Of a stretch of 5,000 nucleotides of DNA, positions 1-4,670 are shown piece after piece. The notes beneath the pieces are model-generated. The model was not told the DNA's origin and searched no databases. It saw nothing but the letters and a program-made list of their open reading frames with translations. The DNA lies in NCBI GenBank assembly GCA_903916135.1, contig CAIWVT010000036.1, forward strand, positions 1 to 5,000, given 5' to 3'. Made by a program: the position numbers and the translations under genes. Position 1 is the stretch's first letter, and the number at the start of each line of letters is the position of its first letter. Source of the stretch: an uncultured bacterium. Its GTDB lineage: Bacteria > Bacteroidota > Bacteroidia > Bacteroidales > CAIWKO01.

Positions 1-107
1 ATGTTTTTCTTAAAAAAAAATAGCTCCATAAAAATTTTTATTTATTTTTTTTATTGCATATCAATAAAAAGAATTACATTTGCTACAATTCTTAAAAAAA
101 TAAAATC
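1..107. other. AT-rich intergenic region
   Basis: This stretch is nearly all A and T, with long homopolymer runs, and holds no coding potential I can support. The sequence TTCTTAAAAAAA occurs twice, near 7 and near 88; I take this as low-complexity similarity. Its only recognisable function is to carry the promoter of the 322-aa gene. Confidence 0.6.
54..82 (+). promoter_or_regulatory. Bacteroidota-type promoter of the 322-aa gene
   Basis: TACATTTG at 75-82 matches the Bacteroidota -7 consensus TAnnTTTG exactly. A TTG at 54-56 lies 18 bp upstream, close to the usual spacing of about 19 bp to the -33 element. Transcription would start near 87-89, giving an A-rich leader of about 20 nt before the ATG at 108. 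No Shine-Dalgarno sequence is present, as is common in this phylum. Confidence 0.7.
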
Positions 108-1076
108 ATGGCACATCACCAAGGAACACTTTTAGACCTTTGCCCTTTCGACATTGCAGTTCATAGCAGCATATCAAACGGCTCCTCCATTTCACAATAC
201 ACGTATAACGCCATAGCTGCCTACCCTGGCTCCGATGCGCGAATTATTGCGTTGAAACCATTTTTCGAACCTATCAATCATGCTTTACAAACCTATGTTA
301 CCACAAAACGCTTAAATTTGAATGCGCGCATCAGCGACAACATTGAATTAAAAAAATACTTCATTGATTTCAAAAAAGAACTAAACGATTGGACACGTCA
401 AATCAGCAATGTGCATGCTAAAGGCTCCACCGATTACGACCGTATGATGCTGGGTGGTGCAACAAGTTTTTATGTAGGTAGCCCCCTCGAAAAATTAGTG
501 CGCATCAACACACTCATCGCCGAAATGGGCACTGTGGAAGCTTTTGAAGATTTAAAAATTCAAGTTCAGGGATTTGGAACAGGGCTGAATGATTTAATCA
601 ACCTACAAGGCGGACACACGTCCATCGTGGTAGGCGATTCATCCACCATCCACACCTTGTTGGACAATGTATCCAAAGGAATGTGGTATGTTTATGGCAC
701 TATGATTACCGTATATAATCATGACCCTTCAAAAATACTGATGTTTTTCCCTATGCGCATGATTTATAAAGCAGCTAACGAAAAAAGATACACCCTCATG
801 GTGCCCAAACATAGTATGCGCAAAATTTGTTCGCACACCATCAAAATAGGCGAAACCATCTCGATGATCAACAACGAAGTGGTGGATTTGAAAGTGGGAT
901 ATACCCACAACTCCAAAGTGGAACCTACCACTTGGTACACATTACTTGCCGGACATAATGTTAACGACCTCAACCCTGCTTTGATTGGCGACATCACAAA
1001 AAAATTCATAATGGTTAAAAATGAAGACTTCGAAACCAGTGGCGACATCACCTTTGTGATAAACAAAGCTGACTAA
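108..1076 (+). CDS. Conserved-looking protein of unknown function, 322 aa
   Basis: I do not recognise this family. The product has no signal peptide or transmembrane segment, so it is probably cytoplasmic. Residues 50-195 look mainly helical, with charged amphipathic stretches around 80-100 and 127-150 and a Gly-rich turn at 155-170 (QGFGTGL then LQGGH). A Pro-containing hydrophobic segment follows at 208-222 (SKILMFFPMRMIY). Residues 225-320 alternate in a way typical of beta strands, so a helical N-terminal part plus a beta-rich C-terminal domain is plausible. The ATG at 108 follows an A-rich leader and a good promoter. Codon use is more GC-rich than in the cassette genes downstream, in keeping with resident chromosomal sequence. 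The gene appears monocistronic: the next cassette gene starts 173 bp away, beyond a separate promoter-like element. It has no resemblance to a tyrosine recombinase, so it is not the integron integrase. Confidence 0.85.
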   Translation: MAHHQGTLLDLCPFDIAVHSSISNGSSISQYTYNAIAAYPGSDARIIALKPFFEPINHALQTYVTTKRLNLNARISDNIELKKYFIDFKKELNDWTRQISNVHAKGSTDYDRMMLGGATSFYVGSPLEKLVRINTLIAEMGTVEAFEDLKIQVQGFGTGLNDLINLQGGHTSIVVGDSSTIHTLLDNVSKGMWYVYGTMITVYNHDPSKILMFFPMRMIYKAANEKRYTLMVPKHSMRKICSHTIKIGETISMINNEVVDLKVGYTHNSKVEPTTWYTLLAGHNVNDLNPALIGDITKKFIMVKNEDFETSGDITFVINKAD

Positions 1077-1126
1077 ATTTTTTTTGGATTACAATAATAA
1101 TATAATAGGTATTGATTAGAAATGTT

Positions 1127-1134
1127 TATCTTTG
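1127..1134 (+). promoter_or_regulatory. Candidate cassette promoter (Pc-like) -7 element
   Basis: TATCTTTG is an exact match to TAnnTTTG, about 95 bp upstream of the first cassette junction and pointing into the array. Transcription would start near 1139-1141. The match is incomplete: the nearest upstream TTG (1112-1114) is only 12 bp away, and no TTG sits at the expected 18-20 bp. Position and direction fit a promoter driving cassette 1 and perhaps later cassettes, since no promoter is visible just before the genes at 1250, 1865 or 3824. Confidence 0.5.
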
Positions 1135-1149
1135 TTGTCTATTAATTTT

Positions 1150-1233
1150 ATGGCAGCAAGTGCTCTAATTAGAAGGCTTGATGTAATAGATATAGTAGAT
1201 ATTGCTGCCATGAGGCAGCAACTGAAACGTTAG
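1150..1233 (+). CDS. Possible 27-aa leader ORF across the array entry site
   Basis: An ATG at 1150 opens 27 codons (MAASALIRRL at the start, MRQQLKR at the end) and stops at TAG 1231-1233. The CGT codon 1228-1230 straddles the crossover point, and the stop comes from the cassette's own TTAG. It starts about 10 nt after the predicted transcription start of the TATCTTTG promoter and has no ribosome-binding site. Class 1 integrons have a short ORF inside attI1 (ORF-11) that helps translate the first cassette gene, so a similar role is conceivable. It may equally be chance, or the truncated 5' end of a gene interrupted by cassette insertion. Whether it is translated cannot be judged from this sequence. 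Confidence 0.25.
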   Translation: MAASALIRRLDVIDIVDIAAMRQQLKR

Positions 1234-1235
1234 CA
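1150..1235 (+). other. Putative attI-like recombination site at the array's 5' end
   Basis: The first cassette junction is GTTAGCA at 1229-1235, with crossover expected between G1229 and T1230. An inverted partner AAC (1220-1222) precedes it across a 6-bp spacer, as in an integrase core site. The octamer GGCAGCAA occurs directly at 1152-1159 and 1214-1221 and inverted at 1202-1209. The last two form a perfect 8-bp hairpin with loop ATGA, and ATGGCAGCAA (1150-1159) is also an exact inverted match to 1202-1211. From memory, class 1 attI1 also carries CAGCA-type direct repeats as accessory integrase sites before its GTTAG. No R'' partner or attC-type long arm is present, which argues against an attC. 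A secondary (attG-like) insertion site is the main alternative. Confidence 0.5.
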
Positions 1236-1836
1236 CCAATGTAAAAAAAATGACAAAGTGGACGTATCTTTTCTTGATGACATTGTTCCTGCTACTTATA
1301 CATGATAGTAACGGACAGACAGAAATTTCAATAAACTTGATTAAAACTGATTCAATCATTCTTGACACAAATTACATTACAATTATTCAACGAACATGTG
1401 GGTGGAAATCTTATGGAAATTATGACTATTCTAAAGGCACATTAGATTATGATTCTATTATAGATTATTTTATTTTTAAAAAAAATGGAAAATTGAAGGT
1501 AACTTTAGAAAAAGATATAATATCCTTTAGTTCTAAGTACAAAATAGAAAATAACAATATATGTTTTTTACAAAAAATAAAATTAAGAAAAGGAAAAGCT
1601 AAATGGTTTTGTCAAAAAATAATAATCGCGACGACAGATTATTTAGTTCTCGAGAGTATTAATGACAATAAGAGGACGCGACATATTTATTCCAAAAGAT
1701 AAACAGGACAATTGATTTCATGTTAGACGAAAAAATTACACAGGTGCTAACGAAGGTATTGCAGACAATGCCGCCAGACAGTTTTGTGCTAACAAGAAAC
1801 ATTAGAGCGGGCGGCACTGCTGCAATACCTTTCCCG
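1230..1836 (+). mobile_element. Integron gene cassette 1 (607 bp)
   Basis: The cassette runs from the T after G1229 to G1836. Its 5' end GTTAGCACC (1229-1237) is exactly complementary over 9 bases to GGTGCTAAC (1743-1751), the R'' end of its own attC. This is the pairing expected when the circular cassette closes. It contains one promoterless gene starting 21 nt inside the boundary, with the attC downstream: the classic cassette layout. Integrase-mediated mobility is inferred from the sites only. Confidence 0.85.
1250..1702 (+). CDS. Secreted protein of unknown function, 150 aa (cassette 1)
   Basis: The N-terminus is a clear signal peptide: MTKW, then a hydrophobic core (about residues 6-17), then a likely cleavage after SNG before Gln23. 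Gln at the mature N-terminus is common in exported Bacteroidota proteins. The mature part is about 128 residues, rich in Ile, Lys and Asn, with alternating strands, for example YFIFKKNGKLKVTLEKD around 73-89 and IIIATTDYLVLES around 124-136. This would fit a small lipocalin-like or other beta-rich periplasmic or secreted domain, but no family motif is visible. The mature part has two Cys, one in RTCGW (residue 50) and one in NNICF (residue 105), and a third in WFCQK (about 121). The gene is very AT-rich compared with the 322-aa gene, which suggests foreign origin. Expression probably depends on the promoter upstream of the array. Confidence 0.8.
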   Translation: MTKWTYLFLMTLFLLLIHDSNGQTEISINLIKTDSIILDTNYITIIQRTCGWKSYGNYDYSKGTLDYDSIIDYFIFKKNGKLKVTLEKDIISFSSKYKIENNNICFLQKIKLRKGKAKWFCQKIIIATTDYLVLESINDNKRTRHIYSKR

Positions 1837-1842
1837 TTATAA
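1745..1842 (+). repeat. attC1, recombination site of cassette 1 (98 bp)
   Basis: R'' is TGCTAAC (1745-1751) and R' is GTTATAA (1836-1842). Between them is a hairpin of AAGGTATTGCAG (1753-1764) with CTGCAATACCTT (1820-1831), 12 bp perfect. It continues after a small internal loop with TGCCGCC (1769-1775) and GGCGGCA (1810-1816). The crossover is expected between G1836 and T1837. Apart from the shared CCGCC/GGCGG core, the sequence differs from attC2 and attC3. The loop contains a second GTGCTAAC at 1786-1793, which has no matching GTT partner and is probably fortuitous. Confidence 0.88.
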
Positions 1843-1864
1843 GCCATTATAAAAAGACACAGCA

Positions 1865-2470
1865 ATGAACAGAATACTAATATATTTAATTTTCATAACC
1901 CCGACAGTCTTGTTCGGACAAGGGAAAGCAATTCCAATAAATATTTCGATTTTTAATGAATCGACAGCTATTCCATTTACAAGGTTTGTAACAACACCAA
2001 TTCACCCCGGACTACAATTGGGAACGGAATTTAATTATATTAGTAAAGTGCATTCCAGGTTATTTCAAACTGCAAACCTATATTACTTCTATCATAACCA
2101 TCTTGCGCAGGGTATCGGACTTTACACTGAACTTGGTTATGAATACTGTTTGAAGTTTGGACTTGCTTTTCAAGCACTCCTTGGGGTAGGTTACATGCAC
2201 ACATTTGCTACTGCCGATGAATTTACTTTTTCAAATGGACATTACGAAAAGAAAACCGATAAGGGCAATGCAAGATTATTCCCTTCTTTATCATTTGACA
2301 TTGGTTACTACATAAAGAAATCAGAGAAGAATAGCCCTGAAATATTTGTTCGTTATCAATCATGGATTGAATATCCTTATTCACCTGACTTCATTCCAGT
2401 AATGACACACATCAGTTTGCATATAGGAGCAAAGTTTTTCATCAATAAAAAAATGAATAATAATGAATAA
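1865..2470 (+). CDS. Small outer-membrane beta-barrel protein, 201 aa (cassette 2)
   Basis: Residues 1-18 form a signal peptide (MNRILIYLIFITPTVLFG), with probable cleavage before Gln19. The mature region consists of repeated alternating aromatic/hydrophobic strands separated by short polar turns, for example GLQLGTEFNYI (49-59), LFQTANLYYFYHN (66-78), GIGLYTELGYEY (83-94) and FGLAFQALLGVGYMH (98-112). It ends with HISLHIGAKFFI, a typical closing barrel strand, followed by a short polar tail. An 8-strand outer-membrane barrel is the most likely fold. I see no catalytic motif that would make it an enzyme such as a lipid A deacylase, though that cannot be excluded. The ATG lies 29 nt inside the cassette after an A-rich leader. 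The 3' end overlaps the next start by 8 nt, suggesting coupled translation and a shared role. Confidence 0.75.
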   Translation: MNRILIYLIFITPTVLFGQGKAIPINISIFNESTAIPFTRFVTTPIHPGLQLGTEFNYISKVHSRLFQTANLYYFYHNHLAQGIGLYTELGYEYCLKFGLAFQALLGVGYMHTFATADEFTFSNGHYEKKTDKGNARLFPSLSFDIGYYIKKSEKNSPEIFVRYQSWIEYPYSPDFIPVMTHISLHIGAKFFINKKMNNNE

Positions 2471-3644
2471 AATATTTTACTTAATCCTTGCTTTGTTCTT
2501 ACTTTTCTCCTGTAAAAAAAGTGAAACAATTGAAACAACTTTCTATGATTGTAATTTCAATTTTTCTGACAGCAGTTCCACAAATCCTGACAATAATAAA
2601 TATCAGTCTTTATTAGATGCCATTACTTCATCTGGAGTAGTCGGAATAACTATGTCAGTTTATCACCCACATACAGGTATATGGGTTGGAGCAAGCGGCA
2701 AGTCTGATTTATACAATAATGTAAACATGGAACCTTGTAATATATCACGTGTTGGCTCTACTGTAAAAATGTTCACTGCGACTACAATATTGAAACTTAT
2801 GGAAGAAGGAAAACTGAATTTGGATGATAGGATTTCATCCTATTTACAGGGAGATGTAATTAATAAAATTGAAAATGCTGACAAAGCAACTATCCGACAA
2901 CTACTTCAACATTCAAGTGGCATTTACAACTACATTCAAAATTTGAAATTTCAAACAGCTTCTCTTAATGACTTTATTAGAGAATGGAAACCTAACGATT
3001 TATTAAATTACGCCTACAACCAAAAAGCATACTTTCAACCCGATGAAGATGTACGATATTCAAACACAGGTTACGTTTTGCTTGGGCTTTTGATAGAAAA
3101 AATTGAGGGAAAACCTTTTTATAAAGTTTTTGAAGAAAAATTATTTATTCCTCTTGGTTTGACTATGACAAAGTTTGCAGCCGAAGACCATATTCCGTAT
3201 GGAATTGTGAGAGGATATATTGATATGTATAGTAATTTGCAAGTCGTAGAAAGTACCTACTATAGCGGTTGGGATTATTACACAGCAGACGGTGGGTTAA
3301 TTTCAAATCCTTATGATATGAATGTGTTTTTTAGAGCATTAATGAATGGACAAATAATAAACTCAAACTCATTGAACCAAATGTTGACTTGGAAAGCACC
3401 CAAAGAGCCAGACCCATCCTTTTTTCCTATTTCATATGGTTTAGGTATTTTCAAAATTGAAACTGATAAAGGTATTGCATATCTGCACAGTGGTGACGCA
3501 GTTGGTTATTACGCAAATATGCTTTATTTTCCAAGCGACAGCACGACTATTGTTTATGCAGTAAACAGTAACTATGGTAAGATTGACCAGTTCGTATCAA
3601 CAAAAGAAGCAGTGGAAAAGATTATTAATGAGACGAAAGAATAA
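2463..3644 (+). CDS. Lipoprotein serine hydrolase, beta-lactamase (class C / PBP-like) family, 393 aa (cassette 2)
   Basis: This is a Beta-lactamase-family serine hydrolase, the group that includes class C beta-lactamases, D-Ala-D-Ala carboxypeptidases and esterases. The active-site motifs occur in the right order and spacing: S99-T-V-K102 (SxxK, with catalytic Ser99 in RVGSTVKMF), Y199-S-N201 (YxN) and H342-S-G344 (the HxG version of the KTG motif). Family hallmarks QLLQHSSGI (146-154) and GYVLLGLLIEKIEGKPFY (203-220) are also present. The N-terminus is a lipoprotein signal with lipobox LFSC, Cys17, followed by KKSE and a Ser/Asn-rich linker to about residue 45. The enzyme is thus anchored in a membrane and faces the periplasm or surface. 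HxG rather than KTG is common in peptidases and esterases of this family, so the substrate is uncertain: cell-wall peptides, esters and beta-lactams are all possible. Sequence alone does not show antibiotic resistance. The start overlaps the upstream barrel gene by 8 nt. Confidence 0.9.
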   Translation: MNKIFYLILALFLLFSCKKSETIETTFYDCNFNFSDSSSTNPDNNKYQSLLDAITSSGVVGITMSVYHPHTGIWVGASGKSDLYNNVNMEPCNISRVGSTVKMFTATTILKLMEEGKLNLDDRISSYLQGDVINKIENADKATIRQLLQHSSGIYNYIQNLKFQTASLNDFIREWKPNDLLNYAYNQKAYFQPDEDVRYSNTGYVLLGLLIEKIEGKPFYKVFEEKLFIPLGLTMTKFAAEDHIPYGIVRGYIDMYSNLQVVESTYYSGWDYYTADGGLISNPYDMNVFFRALMNGQIINSNSLNQMLTWKAPKEPDPSFFPISYGLGIFKIETDKGIAYLHSGDAVGYYANMLYFPSDSTTIVYAVNSNYGKIDQFVSTKEAVEKIINETKE

Positions 3645-3648
3645 CGGC

Positions 3649-3800
3649 TTATAACTCACAGCTTGCCGCCACCCTTATTTTTGCTGGGGGGACGTGGGGC
3701 AGAAAGGGTAGTGCTTTCTATCATCATTTGTGCGGACAGAAAGTGACGTGCAAGTAAACCCAGCAAAAAAAGGGCGGCGGCAAGCTGCCGTCCGTTAGCA
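3649..3800 (+). repeat. attC2, recombination site of cassette 2 (152 bp)
   Basis: R'' is TTATAAC (3649-3655) and R' is GTTAGCA (3794-3800). The outer arms CAGCTTGCCGCC (3659-3670) and GGCGGCAAGCTG (3776-3787) pair perfectly over 12 bp. The stem continues with CCCTTATTTTTGCTGGG (3672-3688) against CCCAGCAAAAAAAGGG, with one extra base. Inner CTTTCT and AGAAAG segments can pair further. Bases 3655-3794 are repeated 780 bp downstream with only three substitutions (3698, 3705, 3709). The site is long for an attC. The open frame on its minus strand comes from the palindromic sequence, not a gene. Confidence 0.9.
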
Positions 3801-4574
3801 ACAAGCATAAAAAAAACGAAGATATGGCAACCAAAGACCGACAAAAGCTAATAACAAATATTGTTTCGACAATACTTGGAGAACCTGCCCAGACAGACAT
3901 GACATTTGACTGGTTTATAAATAAGCATACGAAAGAACATTTCGGTAAACATTATGCAGCCATGGATAAAATATTTAAAGCATTGAATGGCGACATAAAC
4001 GCGAATCAGTCAAAGCAGACAAAGCATCTAGAATGTGATGCTTTTTTTGGAGGAAAGTATAATTTCTTTTTTGAGTTCGACGAAATTCAACATTTCAGTT
4101 CGTCAAGATTAAAGACTTTTAACTACTTTCCAGCAGACCTTATGACGAATTATTCTTTGACAGACTGGAAGGCTTTATGCGTAAGAAATAAAGATAAAGC
4201 AGATAGATACAGACACAGTAAAGTAACGGTAGATTTTAATTTTAGTGGCGGACGGACAGCACAACGTGCCTATCTTGACTGTTTCAGAGACTTATTACCT
4301 GAAATAAATGGATTGAATCCGACATTGAGAATTTCAGACTTGGAAGTTCTTGACATCTATACATCAAACACAGACAGCATAAAGAAGATTGAGAGAATAC
4401 TAAAGCAAAGAATAAAATAAATGCCAGTTGCTAACTCACAGCTTGCCGCCACCCTTATTTTTGCTGGGGGGACGTGGTGCAGAACGGGCAGTGCTTTCTA
4501 TCATCATTTGTGCGGACAGAAAGTGACGTGCAAGTAAACCCAGCAAAAAAAGGGCGGCGGCAAGCTGCCGTCCG
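3795..4574 (+). mobile_element. Integron gene cassette 3 (780 bp)
   Basis: The 5' end GTTAGCAAC (3794-3802) is exactly complementary over 9 bases to GTTGCTAAC (4427-4435), the R'' end of attC3. The unit contains a single gene, with no promoter between the boundary and the start. The gene's stop lies 6 bases before the R'' complementarity begins. Confidence 0.88.
3824..4420 (+). CDS. Protein of unknown function with a possible PD-(D/E)XK nuclease core, 198 aa (cassette 3)
   Basis: There is no signal peptide or membrane segment, so the protein is probably cytoplasmic. The most telling part is residues 69-91: LECDAFF, then a hydrophobic strand, then FFFEFDEIQHF. The layout Asp72, about 11 residues, Glu84-x-Asp86, x-x-Gln89-His90 resembles the beta-hairpin of Vsr-like and DUF559-like endonucleases (D...E-x-D-G-x-x-H), members of the PD-(D/E)XK superfamily. 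Basic segments follow: RNKDKADRYRHSK (121-133) and SGGRTAQRAYLDCF (141-154). The N-terminal 60 residues and the C-terminal tail (ending KRIERILKQRIK-like, highly basic) look helical. A nuclease role, perhaps in defence, is my inference from this one motif; I do not recognise the family. The start at 3824 lies 29 nt inside the cassette. The reading frame is sure, the function is not. Confidence 0.8.
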   Translation: MATKDRQKLITNIVSTILGEPAQTDMTFDWFINKHTKEHFGKHYAAMDKIFKALNGDINANQSKQTKHLECDAFFGGKYNFFFEFDEIQHFSSSRLKTFNYFPADLMTNYSLTDWKALCVRNKDKADRYRHSKVTVDFNFSGGRTAQRAYLDCFRDLLPEINGLNPTLRISDLEVLDIYTSNTDSIKKIERILKQRIK

Positions 4575-4580
4575 TTATGC
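4429..4580 (+). repeat. attC3, recombination site of cassette 3 (152 bp)
   Basis: R'' is TGCTAAC (4429-4435) and R' is GTTATGC (4574-4580). The body 4435-4574 is identical to 3655-3794 except at three positions (4478 T for G, 4485 C for A, 4489 C for T). All three lie in the inner loop region, so the 12-bp outer stem (4439-4450 with 4556-4567) is intact. The terminal R'' boxes differ between attC2 and attC3 because each matches its own cassette's 5' end. This is the strongest sign that these are attC sites and not a generic dispersed repeat. Confidence 0.9.
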
Positions 4581-4658
4581 GTAATGCTTAAAAACGTACT
4601 AACCGGAAACAGATTAGCAAGAAACATTTATTCAACAATCAGAAAAAAATTAAAGTTG

Positions 4659-4666
4659 TAATTTTG
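4659..4666 (+). promoter_or_regulatory. Candidate -7 promoter element inside cassette 4
   Basis: TAATTTTG matches TAnnTTTG exactly and lies 4 nt upstream of the first ATG of the endonuclease gene. A transcript would start close to 4671-4673, giving a leaderless or nearly leaderless message, or one beginning translation at the second ATG (4677). No TTG is found at the expected -33 position, and such motifs are frequent in AT-rich DNA, so support is moderate. Confidence 0.35.
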
Positions 4667-4670
4667 CAAA

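Larger units (their letters stand above)
1837..3794 (+). mobile_element. Integron gene cassette 2 (1958 bp, two genes)
   Basis: The 5' end GTTATAAGCC (1836-1845) is exactly complementary over 10 bases to GGCTTATAAC (3646-3655), the R'' end of attC2. Three of the next four bases also match. This closes the unit as one cassette. It is large for an integron cassette and holds two overlapping genes, both for envelope proteins, so the pair moves as a functional unit. The second gene's stop at 3644 lies one base before the R'' complementarity begins. Confidence 0.88.

Noticed and set aside
764..1066. Minus-strand open frame inside the 322-aa gene
   Set aside because: It is fully antisense to a well-supported gene with a promoter, and it lacks any start context.
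1078..1085. Run of eight T after the 322-aa gene as an intrinsic terminator
   Set aside because: No stable GC-rich stem precedes the T-run, so it lacks the hairpin an intrinsic terminator needs.
1165..1368. Minus-strand open frame across the first cassette junction
   Set aside because: It covers the attI-like region and the signal-peptide coding part of the cassette 1 gene. Its hydrophobic segment is the complement of that signal peptide.
1659..1865. Minus-strand open frame over attC1
   Set aside because: It is produced by the attC hairpin sequence and the tail of the cassette 1 gene; there is no start signal.
3676..3683. TATTTTTG in the left arm of attC2 (again at 4456-4463 in attC3) as a promoter for the next cassette
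   Set aside because: It matches TAnnTTTG but has no TTG at the right distance, and it lies in the stem-forming T-run. Such matches are expected by chance in AT-rich DNA.
3656..3844. Minus-strand open frame of 62 codons over attC2, with a near-identical one at 4436-4627 over attC3
   Set aside because: Both frames lie on the palindromic attC body and run into different flanking sequence at one end. They are alike because the attC sites are alike. Such frames are easily annotated as paired hypothetical proteins but have no leader or promoter.
3655..4574. Pair of direct 140-bp repeats flanking a gene as an insertion sequence or composite transposon
   Set aside because: There is no transposase and no target duplication. 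The repeat ends switch to match each neighbouring cassette, which integron recombination explains and transposition does not.
3655..4574. CRISPR array
   Set aside because: There are only two long repeats separated by a gene-sized spacer, with large internal hairpins; this is not the short regular repeat-spacer pattern.
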